From Verrucomicrobiota bacterium (lineage in GTDB: Bacteria; Verrucomicrobiota; Verrucomicrobiia; Opitutales; Coraliomargaritaceae), in assembly GCA_009908325.1 (NCBI GenBank), contig JAAAPI010000286.1, positions 1 to 38,505 of the forward strand: a stretch of DNA of 38,505 nucleotides. Direction: 5' to 3'. Both the position numbers and the translations under genes were made by a program. This document shows positions 1 to 10,709 of this stretch, piece after piece. The first letter of the stretch is position 1. Each line of letters starts with the position of its first letter. Under the pieces are notes generated by a model that saw nothing but the letters and a program-made list of their open reading frames with translations, was not told the origin of the DNA and searched no databases.

Positions 1-232
1 CCTAGCGCAGGACGCCACAAATTCAAATTTATTCCATTAAAGTTTATTCCACCAAAGTGCACGAACGATCATATGGATTGGCGTAAACCGTAAGCGGGAT
101 TTCCGCCTAAGTGAACCAGGAAGTTAATTGACTTCTGCAGGATTGCTTCTTTTACCAGTGAAAGATGGTGCATAACGCCTATTTTGTAGTGTTTGCTACC
201 GCAGGACCACCCATACTGACCAGGAGCCCTCT

Positions 233-499
233 ATGGCACTGATGCCCTATATTCTGGAAGCCTCAGAGGCTCCCTGCTACGGTGTGCTGGGCAACCATGA
301 CTTCATTCAAAAAGTTGAACGACTGGAAGGATACCACATCATCAACTCCAGTAAAGGCCTCCCCCGCCGCTTCGTTCGCGGTCGCTGGCGAAGCGCTGGC
401 ATGCAGGGCTATACTTCCCCCGGCACCGGCAGCTCCGGCGTGGCCGCCCGGTTGAACTGCCCGCCTGAAATCACCCTGCACGTCTTGCGCAACCAGTGA
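233..499 (+). pseudogene. Metallophosphoesterase fragment
   Basis: An 88-codon open frame whose first 35 residues read like the middle of a calcineurin-type metallophosphoesterase. The segment YGVLGNHDF carries the GNHD metal-binding block, followed by a short helix-like stretch and YHIINSS. The upstream DxH and GD blocks and the downstream GHxH block of the family are missing in any frame, and the second half of the frame resembles nothing I know. I read it as a decayed internal fragment rather than a gene. I see nothing recognisable in 1-232 or in 500-724 on either side. Confidence 0.5.
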
Positions 500-724
500 T
501 AGCAATTTTCTTTCAACCGAAGTCTGCTCCTTGGCGTGTCCGCTTGCCTTCGACCATGAGCTCAGGCCGAATGGCGGACGCCTTCACGGCATCGAGTATT
601 CTCGTCGAATCAGACCATTCCAGCAGCGGTCGACAGCTTTCCGATTCACCCTTCACCTTTCTTCCGACGTTCAATATTCGGAAAAAGCCCATAGGGACGA
701 AACGATCCGAGCTGCAACGGCCGG

Positions 725-2485
725 TTACGCCAAATTACCCAGCGCCTGTTTGCGGAAAGCCTCCAATTTGCGCACGATCTCGGCGGAATCGCCGATCCGC
801 ATGACCTCTTCGACGAGTGCCTCGGCTTCGGATTTTTTGATGTGGCGGATGAAATACTTCACTTCGGGCAGGAGACCCGGTGTCAGGCTGAGCGAATCGG
901 CACCCATGCCGAGGAGGATTCCGGCGTAGATTGGATCGCCGGCGATTTCTCCACAGATACTGACGGGCGTGCCAACCGCATTTCCACCATCAATGATCGC
1001 CTTCATGGTGCGCAAAACAGCGGGATGCGCCGGATCGTAGAGGTGGGCCACTTCGTCATTGAGTCGGTCCACCGCGATCAAGTATTGGATCAAATCGTTC
1101 GTCCCAATACTAAGGAAATCCGTTTCTGCGGCCAATAGATCGACAATGATCGCGGCACTTGGCACTTCCACCATGGCACCCACCTCGATCAATTGGTCGA
1201 ACGCCATGCCTTTATCAAGGAGCTCCTGCTTCACTTCACCGAGAATAAGGTTGGCCGCCTTTAATTCTTCCAAACCACTGATCATGGGATACATGATCTT
1301 GACGTTACCGTGGGCGCTAGCCCGGAGGATTGCCCGCAGTTGCGTCTTGAAAATATCCACATTACTCAGGCAAAAGCGGATCGCCCGAAACCCCATGAAG
1401 GAATTATCCTCCTTCACGTTCTCGTCGCCAATCAGCTTATCACCGCCGACATCGAGTGTACGGATGATGACCGGGTCTTTCTCCGCTGCTTCAACCACCG
1501 CCCGGTATTCCTTGTATTGCACCGATTCCGGCGGATATCCATGGTGGCGCAAAAAGATGCCTTCGGTCCGGAAGAGACCCACGCCTTCGGCATGCATGGC
1601 TTTGACCTGTTCCATCTCCTGAATCCCCTCGATGTTGGCCATGAGGCGAATCGAGCCGCCATCCTCCGTTTGCGCCGGCTCCGCAATGAAGCTGTTGAAA
1701 GTGGCATCCCGCTTCCTCCGTTCCGAGGCCAGCTTGCCGTATTTAAAAAGCCGACTTTCCGAGGGGTTGATGACAATGATCCCCTCATAACCGTCCACCA
1801 GGATGTTATCGCCGCTAACAATGCGCTTGGTGGCGTCGTGCGTGCCGACCACAGCGGGAATACGGAGTGACCGGGCCATGATGACCGAGTGGCTGGTCTT
1901 CCCCCCCGCGTCGGTGACGAAGCCGAGCAGCTTGTTCCGATCCAGGTCAGCGGCGTCGGACGGTGATATATCCTCGGAGATGATGATGCTCTCCGTGGCG
2001 AGTTGACCGAGATTAACACTCTGCATCCCGATCAAATTGTGCAGGAGCCGTCGGGACACATCCCGGATGTCCGAGACTCGCTCGCGCAAATATTCGTCCT
2101 CCATCGAACGGAAAAACGCGATGTAGCGTTGCGAGACCTGATTGAAGCAAAATTCGATATTTTTCTGTGTGCTCCTCAATTCGGAGGAAACCTCATCGAG
2201 CAAAGCATTGTCTTCGAGAACCAGCAGGTGCGCATCAAAAATCCGCGCTTCACCCTCGCCCAGGCTATTGGCGATCGTATCCCGGATTTTCGTAATCTCC
2301 GACCGGGTTTCCAGAATGGCCTGCTCGAATCGACCCAGCTCCGCATCGATTTTGGCTTCGGGTATGTCGTAACAGGGCACGTCCAACTGCTTTTGCAGAT
2401 AGACCACAGCGCGGCCATGGGCAACACCGGCGGATGCAGCGATGCCGTCTAAAATGACCTCTTCACTGGAATTATTCTTCGACAA
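725..2485 (-). CDS. ptsI: Phosphoenolpyruvate-protein phosphotransferase (PTS enzyme I)
   Basis: This 586-residue enzyme I takes phosphate from PEP and passes it to HPr as the first step of the phosphotransferase system, in the cytoplasm. Visible blocks are the mobile-domain phosphohistidine GGKTSHS (His199), LFRTEGIFL near 304, RTLDVGGDK near 342, and the C-terminal active-site SICGEIAGDP with Cys511. Length is normal for the family. The start is a TTG at 2485; MSKNNSSEEV looks like a natural N-terminus and I see no better in-frame start. The gene lies 71 bp downstream of ispE on the same strand and is probably cotranscribed. No HPr or enzyme II gene is visible nearby, so it may serve a regulatory PTS; that is inference. 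Confidence 0.95.
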   Translation of the reverse strand: MSKNNSSEEVILDGIAASAGVAHGRAVVYLQKQLDVPCYDIPEAKIDAELGRFEQAILETRSEITKIRDTIANSLGEGEARIFDAHLLVLEDNALLDEVSSELRSTQKNIEFCFNQVSQRYIAFFRSMEDEYLRERVSDIRDVSRRLLHNLIGMQSVNLGQLATESIIISEDISPSDAADLDRNKLLGFVTDAGGKTSHSVIMARSLRIPAVVGTHDATKRIVSGDNILVDGYEGIIVINPSESRLFKYGKLASERRKRDATFNSFIAEPAQTEDGGSIRLMANIEGIQEMEQVKAMHAEGVGLFRTEGIFLRHHGYPPESVQYKEYRAVVEAAEKDPVIIRTLDVGGDKLIGDENVKEDNSFMGFRAIRFCLSNVDIFKTQLRAILRASAHGNVKIMYPMISGLEELKAANLILGEVKQELLDKGMAFDQLIEVGAMVEVPSAAIIVDLLAAETDFLSIGTNDLIQYLIAVDRLNDEVAHLYDPAHPAVLRTMKAIIDGGNAVGTPVSICGEIAGDPIYAGILLGMGADSLSLTPGLLPEVKYFIRHIKKSEAEALVEEVMRIGDSAEIVRKLEAFRKQALGNLA

Positions 2486-2556
2486 AATGTTTTCTTTTGG
2501 GGAGATGTTTGGGGTAGGTTAGCGAGACTATCCGGCTCAACTTATGCATAGTTATT

Positions 2557-3435
2557 TCAAGCGAGCCATGATTCAATAAAAAATGATTGCGGCCCAAAAG
2601 CCCGCTCACAGAGGCTACGCAAAGCAGCCAGATCCGTGCCACCCTCGAGGAGCGCAAAACAACAACTCCCGCTCCCACTCAGCAAACAAGCGACGCCGGA
2701 ACCCCGCAGCGCCTCCAACAGGCAGGGAATAACCAGGTATTTTTGCCCCACGGAGGACTCAAAACTGTTAAACAGTAGATCACTAAGGGGGCCGCCCGAT
2801 AAAAATGCTTCGATTCGGCCCCGGGCTGACGCCTCGTTTTCATAGCTTTCCGGCCCGTTGGCTCTCAGGCAGGCATAGGCCCAGGCTGTCGGCACACCAA
2901 AGTGCGGACGGAAAAGCGCGATGCGTTGTCCGCTCAGGCGCTCCCGGATCGGCTTCGGCAGAACTGAGATGATCTCACCCCGCCCCGAAACCCGCGCACT
3001 TTTCGCATCAATGAAAAACGGGCAATCCGAACCCAAATCCGCCGCTATGCCGAGGAGCGCCTGCCTGTCCAGCGGCTCGCCGACCAGCTCATTCATCGCT
3101 TTTAAGGCCACCGCTGCATTACTGCTGCCGCCCCCCAGTCCTGCTCCCATGGGGATGCGCTTCTCCAGATAAAAATCAAAGGATTCTCGCACCCCGGAAG
3201 CACCACGGAACAACTGTGCGGCCCGCAGAATCAAATTATCACTGCCCGTCGGCACCTCGGGGTCGTCGCAGCGCAGAGAATCCGCTTCCGCCTCGCTCAG
3301 GCTGACCTGCAATCGGTCCCCAAAGGTTAGGGGTGCCATGATTGACGTCAGCGCATGAAACCCATCCGGCCGGGGACCATGCACGGCTAACATCAAATTG
3401 ATCTTGGCAGGAGATTCTACGGCGAGGGACGTCAT
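2557..3435 (-). CDS. ispE: 4-diphosphocytidyl-2-C-methyl-D-erythritol kinase
   Basis: IspE is a GHMP kinase that phosphorylates the 2-hydroxyl of CDP-ME in the non-mevalonate isoprenoid pathway. The 292-residue protein shows the N-terminal SPAKINL block with Lys11, the GHMP ATP loop PMGAGLGGGSSNAA at about 95-108, and the C-terminal LSGSGSCCF glycine motif. ATG start at 3435. It diverges from pyrF across about 107 bp (3436-3542) that should hold both promoters, and it precedes ptsI. The next enzyme user of the same pathway, ispD, lies on the opposite strand only 0.8 kb away. Confidence 0.95.
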   Translation of the reverse strand: MTSLAVESPAKINLMLAVHGPRPDGFHALTSIMAPLTFGDRLQVSLSEAEADSLRCDDPEVPTGSDNLILRAAQLFRGASGVRESFDFYLEKRIPMGAGLGGGSSNAAVALKAMNELVGEPLDRQALLGIAADLGSDCPFFIDAKSARVSGRGEIISVLPKPIRERLSGQRIALFRPHFGVPTAWAYACLRANGPESYENEASARGRIEAFLSGGPLSDLLFNSFESSVGQKYLVIPCLLEALRGSGVACLLSGSGSCCFALLEGGTDLAALRSLCERAFGPQSFFIESWLA

Positions 3436-3542
3436 TCTCTGACTGGTCTAAACGCTCCAGCCAAGCAGGTCCACACAACATGTGCGATAAATTTCACTTT
3501 TGCGCTTTGCCAACTTCCTTGTTGGCGCCCTACTCTTCCCGC

Positions 3543-4244
3543 ATGACGAACCACGCACCTTGCCAACTCATCCTGGCGCTCGACCTCGAAACCCGCGAGG
3601 AAGCGCTCGCCATGCTCGACCGCTTGGGGGACTCGCTCAAATGGGTCAAGATAGGACTGCAACTCTTTACCGCCTACGGGCCTGACTTCGTTCGCGAGGT
3701 CGCCGACCGGGGCTACCAGGTATTCCTCGACCTCAAACTGCACGACATTCCCAACACCGTAGCCAAGGCCGTGCAAAGCATCGCCTCGCTGCCGGTCGAC
3801 CTGCTCACCCTGCACGCCAGCGGCGGCAGCGAAATGCTGGAATGGGCCAACCGCGCCCGGAGCGATCACGCACCCGAACTCAACCTGCTCGCCGTCACGG
3901 TTTTGACGTCCATGGATCAGGCACAGCTCCGGTCGCTCAATATCAGCAGCTCCACAGAGGACCAAGTGCTCCACCTCGCGGATATCACCCTCCAGGCCGG
4001 CATTCAGGGACTCGTCTGCTCTTCCCTCGAACTCGCGCCACTGCGGACGCGTTTCGGACCGGACCCCATCATGGTCACCCCGGGCATTCGGCCTGCCGGA
4101 TCCGCCACCGACGAGCAAAAGCGTATTATGACCCCGGCAGCCGCCGCTGCCGCCGGATCCAGCTACATCGTCGTCGGCCGCCCAATCCTCAAAGCCGAAA
4201 ACCCCGCCGCAGCCGCGCAATCCATCCAGGCCGAGCTCCGCTAA
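3543..4244 (+). CDS. pyrF: Orotidine-5'-phosphate decarboxylase
   Basis: PyrF converts OMP to UMP, the last step of de novo pyrimidine synthesis. The 233-residue protein has LILALDLET at the N-terminus, the substrate block WVKIGLQLF and the catalytic Asp-x-Lys-x-x-Asp in DLKLHDIPN; the C-terminal phosphate loop IVVGRPI is present. An in-frame start 21 codons upstream (3480) exists, but the ATG at 3543 matches the usual family N-terminus. Only 3 bp separate its stop from ispD, so the two are almost certainly cotranscribed. Confidence 0.95.
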   Translation: MTNHAPCQLILALDLETREEALAMLDRLGDSLKWVKIGLQLFTAYGPDFVREVADRGYQVFLDLKLHDIPNTVAKAVQSIASLPVDLLTLHASGGSEMLEWANRARSDHAPELNLLAVTVLTSMDQAQLRSLNISSSTEDQVLHLADITLQAGIQGLVCSSLELAPLRTRFGPDPIMVTPGIRPAGSATDEQKRIMTPAAAAAAGSSYIVVGRPILKAENPAAAAQSIQAELR

Positions 4245-4247
4245 CTC

Positions 4248-4955
4248 ATGCCCGGCTCAACCGTCATACTACTGGCCGCCGGCAGCGGCCGCCGCATGGA
4301 GGGCAGCGTTCCTGACAAAGCGCTCGCACCGCTCGGCGGGCTGACCGCCATCGGCCTCTCCCTGCGCGCCTTTCTTGCAGCCGGTCTGAATGGCCCCATC
4401 ATCATTGTCTACCGCGACGACCCGCAAAAAATCGCCCTCGAAACAGCCGTCGAACCAGTGGCCCCCGATCCGGAAAAAATCCTCTGGGTGCCGGGCGGGA
4501 GCGAGCGCCAGGCCTCCGTCTGGAACGCCCTCCGGGCAGCGCCCATCGACAGCGACTATGTTTACATCCACGATGTCGCCCGTCCCTGTATCCATCAGGG
4601 TGCCATAGCCGCGCTCCAGCTTGCCGTCGAGCGGGACGGTGCCGCCGTCCTCGCCCACCCCGTCGTCGATACAATCAAGCGGATCCCCCATGCCGGCCGG
4701 CTCCGCTCCACCCAGCTGGAGGATCTCGACCGCAGCCGCCTCTGGGCCATGGAAACCCCCCAGGCCTTCGAGATAGAGCGCATTCGCGCCGCCTACCGGC
4801 ACGTCCTCGACCAGGGACTGGAAATCACCGACGATACCGCAGCCGCCGCCAGCATCGGCCTGAAAACCACCCTTGTCCCCAACCCGCATCCCAATCCCAA
4901 GCTGACCACGAAAGACGACCTGCGCTCTATCGAGTGCCTTTTAAAAGATGTCTGA
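4248..4955 (+). CDS. ispD: 2-C-methyl-D-erythritol 4-phosphate cytidylyltransferase
   Basis: IspD joins MEP and CTP to give CDP-ME, the third step of the MEP pathway and two steps before IspE acts by reaction order is followed directly by IspE. The 235-residue protein shows the nucleotide-binding VILLAAGSGRRM, Lys in PDKALAPL, the substrate block VYIHDVARPCI and WAMETPQAF. ATG start 3 bp after pyrF. The 81 bp to the next gene is strikingly pyrimidine-rich and has no clear ribosome binding site. Confidence 0.95.
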   Translation: MPGSTVILLAAGSGRRMEGSVPDKALAPLGGLTAIGLSLRAFLAAGLNGPIIIVYRDDPQKIALETAVEPVAPDPEKILWVPGGSERQASVWNALRAAPIDSDYVYIHDVARPCIHQGAIAALQLAVERDGAAVLAHPVVDTIKRIPHAGRLRSTQLEDLDRSRLWAMETPQAFEIERIRAAYRHVLDQGLEITDDTAAAASIGLKTTLVPNPHPNPKLTTKDDLRSIECLLKDV

Positions 4956-5036
4956 AATCCATCTTGAGTCTTCCAGTCTGAAGTCGCCCGCCCTCCGTCT
5001 TCAGGTCTCAAGCCTCCGCCCTCATCCCTCCTGAAC

Positions 5037-6920
5037 ATGCTTCTCAGCTACCGTAACCTTACCGTCTCATTCGGCGGTCCCAAACTACTCGACAACGCGG
5101 CTCTGACCATCGACAAGCGCGAGCGCATTTGCCTGCTCGGGCGCAATGGCGAGGGCAAATCCACGCTGTTGCGCATCATCAATGGTCAGATCGAAGCCGA
5201 CAAAGGCGAGCTCGAAGCCATCCCCGGCCTGCGCATCGGCAAGCTCGATCAGGAAGTGCCCACCGATCTGAAGGGCACCGTCTTCGAAGTGGTCGCCGAC
5301 GGTCTCGGTCAGGCCGCCCGCACCATTGCCGAGTATCACCACCTGCTGCATGAGCTGGGGGAGCACCCCGACGATAGCGGGATCGCAGACCGGCTCGACG
5401 CCATCCAGCACGAGCTCGACCAGACCGACGGCTGGGCGCTCGAGCACAAGGTCGAAAACATCCTGCAACGCACCGAGCTCGACGGCGATCAACCCTTCGC
5501 CGACCTCTCCGGGGGCAATAAGCGCCGGGCCCTCCTCGCCCGCGCCCTCATCGCCGAGCCCCACATCCTGCTGCTCGACGAACCGACCAACCATCTCGAC
5601 ATGCCCGGCATCCGCTGGCTCGAAGAGTTTCTCCGCAAGGCCAACATCGCCCTCCTTTTTGTCTCCCACGACCGCGCCTTCATCCAGCGTGTGGGCAATA
5701 AGATCCTCGACCTCGACCGCGGCCAACTCACCCGGTGGGAGTGCGATTATGACACCTACCTCGAGCGCAAGGCCGAGCTCCTCGCCGGCGAGGCCAAGCA
5801 ACAGGCCGTCTTCGATAAAAAACTCGCAGAGGAAGAAGTCTGGATACGCAAGGGCATCCAGGCCCGACGCACCCGTAACGAAGGCCGCGTGCGCGCCCTC
5901 AAGAAAATGCGCGAGGAACGCGCCCAACGCCGCAACCTCCAGGGCAAATCCAAGCTCGATCTGGTCGACGCCCAAGCCTCCGGCCGCAAGGTCGTGACCA
6001 TCAAAAACATCAGCTACAGTTGGGATTCGGAGCTGCTCATCCGGGACTTCAGCACCACCATCTGGCGCGGCGATAAGATCGGCATCGTGGGCCTAAACGG
6101 CTCCGGCAAGACCACCCTGCTCAACCTCATTCTGAAAAAACTCGAGCCCCAGAGCGGCAGCGTGACCCACGGCACCAAGCTCGAAGTCGCCTACTTCGAC
6201 CAGCACCGCGCCCAGCTCGACGAAAAACTCAGCGTCGCGGAAAACGTGCATCCCGCCGGTGAGATGGTCACCATCAACGGCAAACCGCGCCACATCCTCT
6301 CCTATCTGCAGGACTTCCTCTTCACCCCACAGACCTCACGCTCGCCCATTACCAAGCTGTCCGGAGGCGAGCGCGCCCGTCTCCTCCTCGCCCGCCTCTT
6401 CCTCCAGCCCGCCAATGTTCTCGTCCTCGACGAGCCGACCAACGACCTCGACATCGAGACCGTCGAACTGCTCGAAGAACGCCTCCTCGAATACAGCGGC
6501 ACCCTCCTTCTCGTCAGCCACGACCGCAGCTTCCTCGACAACGTCGTCACCAGCACCATCGCGCTCGAAGGCGACGGCGTGATCGAAGAATACGTCGGCG
6601 GCTGCGAAGCCTGGCTCCGCAAAGAAGACGCCAAAGAGGCAGCTCCCGCCGCAACGCAACCAGCGACGGACCATGCGCCACCCTCCCCGCCCAGCCCGGC
6701 GCCCAAGCGCAAACTCAGCAACAAAGAGCGCGAAACCCTCAAAATTCTTCCTGGGAAGATCAAAAAAATGGAAACCGAACTGGCCGACCTCTCCGAAAAA
6801 ATGGCCTCCGCCGAATACTATCAGGACCCCGCCAGCGATCTGACCGGCGACGCCAAGCGACTCGAATCCCTGGAAACCAAAATCCTCGAAGCCTACGAAA
6901 CGCTCGACGCGCTCAGCTAG
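5037..6920 (+). CDS. ABC-F family ATPase, Uup-like
   Basis: A 627-residue soluble protein with two ABC ATPase domains and no membrane segments. Domain 1 has Walker [10 protein letters not shown] at 35-43, signature LSGG at 157-160 and Walker B DEPTNHLD from 181. Domain 2 has GLNGSGKTT at 352-360, [12 protein letters not shown] from 441 and [13 protein letters not shown] from 462. The charged interdomain linker (about 240-305) and the C-terminal Lys/Glu-rich coiled coil (about 565-627) match the Uup branch, which acts on ribosomes or DNA rather than in transport. Exact substrate is not predictable. It follows ispD on the same strand. Confidence 0.9.
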   Translation: MLLSYRNLTVSFGGPKLLDNAALTIDKRERICLLGRNGEGKSTLLRIINGQIEADKGELEAIPGLRIGKLDQEVPTDLKGTVFEVVADGLGQAARTIAEYHHLLHELGEHPDDSGIADRLDAIQHELDQTDGWALEHKVENILQRTELDGDQPFADLSGGNKRRALLARALIAEPHILLLDEPTNHLDMPGIRWLEEFLRKANIALLFVSHDRAFIQRVGNKILDLDRGQLTRWECDYDTYLERKAELLAGEAKQQAVFDKKLAEEEVWIRKGIQARRTRNEGRVRALKKMREERAQRRNLQGKSKLDLVDAQASGRKVVTIKNISYSWDSELLIRDFSTTIWRGDKIGIVGLNGSGKTTLLNLILKKLEPQSGSVTHGTKLEVAYFDQHRAQLDEKLSVAENVHPAGEMVTINGKPRHILSYLQDFLFTPQTSRSPITKLSGGERARLLLARLFLQPANVLVLDEPTNDLDIETVELLEERLLEYSGTLLLVSHDRSFLDNVVTSTIALEGDGVIEEYVGGCEAWLRKEDAKEAAPAATQPATDHAPPSPPSPAPKRKLSNKERETLKILPGKIKKMETELADLSEKMASAEYYQDPASDLTGDAKRLESLETKILEAYETLDALS

Positions 6921-6945
6921 CAGCGACCAACTAAGGAACTTCAAC

Positions 6946-6985
6946 GTAGGGGCTTCAACGTAGGGGCTTCACTTGTGAAGACCGC
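6946..6985 (+). repeat. REP-like palindromic repeat, family B (GTAGGGGCTTCAC...)
   Basis: A partial unit at 6946-6959 is followed directly by a full 26-bp unit at 6960-6985. The unit contains the self-complementary core CTTCACTTGTGAAG. The same unit occurs three times at 37200-37313. It sits between two genes on the plus strand. Confidence 0.8.
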
Positions 6986-7045
6986 TGCCCGCAAGCCAAA
7001 AACCAAAAGAACAAGGTGTGGACACACCCCTCGAAACACCGCCGC

Positions 7046-8311
7046 ATGACCACTCCTCCCAACACCAACCCTCGCAGCATCGCCATCGTCGGTGCCGGGG
7101 CCGCCGGCTACTTCGCCGCGATCACGGCAGCGGAGGCCAACCCGGCAGCTCGCGTCACCCTCTACGAGCAAAGCAAGCGCACGCTGCAAAAAGTCAAAAT
7201 TTCCGGGGGCGGCCGCTGCAACGTGACCCACCATTGCTTCGATCCGCGGGAACTGGCCACACGCTACCCGCGCGGCTCCCGCGAGCTTCGCGCCGCCTTT
7301 CACCGCTGGCAGCCCGAGGATACCATCGATTGGTTTGCCCGGCGCGGCGTCCCCATCAAGACCGAGCCCGACGGCCGCATGTTCCCCACCACCGACGACT
7401 CACAGACCATCATCGACTGCCTGCAAAGTGCCGCCCGGGAGGCCCGCGTCCAACTCCGCAAACCGTGCGGTCTCCAAACCTTCGCCAAACAGGGCGACCA
7501 CTTTATCCTGCACCTGAGCGATGACACCCAAGTCACCGCCGACCGTCTCCTCATCGCCGCCGGTTCGCTGAAGGCCTCTCCGCTCAACCGCGCCCTCGAA
7601 TCCCACGGCCACAGCATCGCGCCCCTCGCCCCCTCGCTCTTCGCCTTCAATCTGACTGACAAGCGCACCCAGGGCCTCGCCGGCCTCTCCGTGCAAAACG
7701 CCAGCGTGACCCTCGTGGCGTCGCCGCTGGCGGCGGCCTCGCGCCGGGATAAAACCCAGACCGGCCCGCTCCTGATCACCCACCGCGGCCTCAGCGGCCC
7801 CGCCATCCTCCGCCTGTCCGCCTGGCAGGCCCGCGCTCTCCAGGACGTCAACTACCATTTCGACATTGAGATCAACTGGCTGGGCGATGTATCTGAAAAT
7901 CAGCTACGCGAGCAGTTCAACCGCCTTCGCAAAGGAAAGACCCAGGTCAAAACCAAGGTCTTTGAGGCAATCCCCCGCCGACTTTGGGAGCGGCTCGTCG
8001 GAACCGTCGGCATCCCCGACGAAATGAAGTGGGCGCAACTCCCAAAGGATAAGGAAACCGCTCTCATCAAGGAATTGACCGCCGGGCGCTACGAGGTCCG
8101 CGGAAAAACCACCAACAAAGATGAATTCGTCACCGCCGGGGGCATCACGCTCAAAGAAGTCGACTTCAAAACCATGGAAAGCCGTCACGTTCCCGGGCTG
8201 CACTTCGCCGGCGAATGCCTCGACCTCGACGGCATCACTGGCGGCTTCAACTTTCAGGCCGCCTGGACCACCGGCCGAATCGCCGGCCTCGCCATGGCAG
8301 GCAAAACGTAG
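7046..8311 (+). CDS. HI0933/BaiN-type NAD(P)/FAD-dependent oxidoreductase
   Basis: A 421-residue flavoprotein of the HI0933 (YhiN/BaiN-like) family. It has the N-terminal Rossmann loop IVGAGAAGYFAA, the family hallmark KISGGGRCNVTH and the C-terminal FAD block HFAGECLDLDGITGGFNFQ. The substrate of most members is unknown. An in-frame GTG lies 30 bp upstream at 7016, but the ATG at 7046 gives the standard N-terminus. The stop codon TAG at 8309-8311 lies inside a REP-like repeat that begins at 8308, so the repeat supplies the end of the protein. Confidence 0.9.
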   Translation: MTTPPNTNPRSIAIVGAGAAGYFAAITAAEANPAARVTLYEQSKRTLQKVKISGGGRCNVTHHCFDPRELATRYPRGSRELRAAFHRWQPEDTIDWFARRGVPIKTEPDGRMFPTTDDSQTIIDCLQSAAREARVQLRKPCGLQTFAKQGDHFILHLSDDTQVTADRLLIAAGSLKASPLNRALESHGHSIAPLAPSLFAFNLTDKRTQGLAGLSVQNASVTLVASPLAAASRRDKTQTGPLLITHRGLSGPAILRLSAWQARALQDVNYHFDIEINWLGDVSENQLREQFNRLRKGKTQVKTKVFEAIPRRLWERLVGTVGIPDEMKWAQLPKDKETALIKELTAGRYEVRGKTTNKDEFVTAGGITLKEVDFKTMESRHVPGLHFAGECLDLDGITGGFNFQAAWTTGRIAGLAMAGKT

Positions 8312-8458
8312 TGACAAGCTTCCAGCTTGTCCCCCGGCACAAATTGACAACGGCATCACCCGCGCCCCCAACTTGCAGGGCGCTTGGCCACCTAACGTAG
8401 TGACAAGCTTCCAGCTTGTCCCCCGATACAAATCGACAAGCTGGAAGCTTGTCACTAC
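8308..8458. repeat. REP-like palindromic repeat cluster, family A
   Basis: Three 24-bp units: 8308-8331 and 8397-8420 in direct orientation, and 8435-8458 as an exact reverse complement of the second, separated by 14 bp. Each unit is itself a small hairpin, GACAAGC-ttcca-GCTTGTC, so the cluster can form a long 24-bp stem. The first unit overlaps the stop codon of the flavoprotein gene. A diverged unit lies at 19745-19768. Confidence 0.9.
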
Positions 8459-8530
8459 GATCGCATCCAAAAATCGGGGCAAATCACCCGAAAACGATTA
8501 AGGAAGCGCCGTCGGCACCGTTCATTCCCT

Positions 8531-9697
<1,167 letters not shown>

Positions 9698-9707
9698 ACA
9701 AAGAATT

Positions 9708-10709
9708 ATGAAGCCCGTAATCTACAGAAACGCTTTGCTGGGCGCACTCGCGGCCGATGCGCTCGCTATGCCGGTCCACTGGTATTACGATACGAACGCA
9801 CTCGACCGGGACTACGGTCGACTCGATGGCTATGCCGCTCCTAAAAATCCCCACCCGGACAGCATCCTTTGGCGCTCGCGTTACCATCCCCACAACGAGC
9901 GTGGCGACATCCTGCGCGAGCAAGCCCAATACTGGGGCCAGCGCGGCATTCATTACCATCAATTCCTCAAAACCGGCGAAAACACGATCAACTTCAAACT
10001 CGCGACGGAACTCCACTGCATGGTCCTCCAGCGGGGTGCCTACGATGTCGCCGCCTGGGCAGATCGCTACGTGGATTGTATGCTGACCGACGGCTGGCAT
10101 CGCGACACCTACGTCGAAGAATACCACCGGGCTTTTTTTGAAAACTATGCCCGCGGCAAAGCTCCCATCCACTGCGGTATCGACGATATCCATATCGGCG
10201 GCCTCAGCCAAGTGCCCGCACTCCTCGCGGCCATCGCCGAGATCGGCATCACCGAGCTCGACGCACAACTGGAAATCGTCGAAACTCACACGCGGTTAAC
10301 GCACAAGAACCGCCATGTCAGCGAAGCGGCCGCCACGCTCACGCGCACTCTCCACGGTCTTGCCAGCGGCAAAAGCTTCGCCCGGCTCTGCGAGTCGATC
10401 AATTATCTGGAGGAAATGGCGCGCCCCTTTCCAACCTGGGCCGCCTTCCCCGATCGCGTTGTCGTGGGGCGGCATCTCAGCCTCGCCTGCTACCTCCCCG
10501 AGTCGTTTCAAGCCAGCCTCTACCTCGCCTGGAAGTATCAGGACGACTTCAGCTCGGGGATACTCGCCAACGCCCACTGCGGCGGAGATAACTGCCACCG
10601 GGGTGCGGTCGTCGGCTCCATCCTCGGTGCCGCCAACGCCATCCCAAAGCAATGGTTGACCGGACTCATCGCCTATGAAGCAATCGCGGCGAAAGGACTG
10701 CCCACATGA
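9708..10709 (+). CDS. ADP-ribosylglycohydrolase-like protein
   Basis: A 333-residue, probably all-helical protein of the ADP-ribosylglycohydrolase/crystallin-J1 superfamily. The N-terminus NALLGALAADALAMPVHW matches the family entry block, and GGDNCHRG at 292-299 matches the C-terminal metal block. The usual metal ligands are altered: the TDDT motif is GENT at 90-93 and GGDTDT is GGDNCH. It may therefore use different chemistry or be non-catalytic. ATG at 9708 lies 10 bp after the photolyase-like gene; an upstream in-frame start at 9636 would overlap that gene and is unlikely. Its stop overlaps the next start. Confidence 0.8.
   Translation: MKPVIYRNALLGALAADALAMPVHWYYDTNALDRDYGRLDGYAAPKNPHPDSILWRSRYHPHNERGDILREQAQYWGQRGIHYHQFLKTGENTINFKLATELHCMVLQRGAYDVAAWADRYVDCMLTDGWHRDTYVEEYHRAFFENYARGKAPIHCGIDDIHIGGLSQVPALLAAIAEIGITELDAQLEIVETHTRLTHKNRHVSEAAATLTRTLHGLASGKSFARLCESINYLEEMARPFPTWAAFPDRVVVGRHLSLACYLPESFQASLYLAWKYQDDFSSGILANAHCGGDNCHRGAVVGSILGAANAIPKQWLTGLIAYEAIAAKGLPT

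Noticed and set aside
500-724. A gene between the metallophosphoesterase fragment and ptsI
   Set aside because: Several overlapping frames exist, none with a recognisable motif, start context or consistent codon pattern.
3432-4220. 262-codon open frame antisense to pyrF, and 5085-5975 antisense to the ABC-F gene
   Set aside because: Both are shadows of clear genes with low-complexity Gly/Glu/Val-rich translations.
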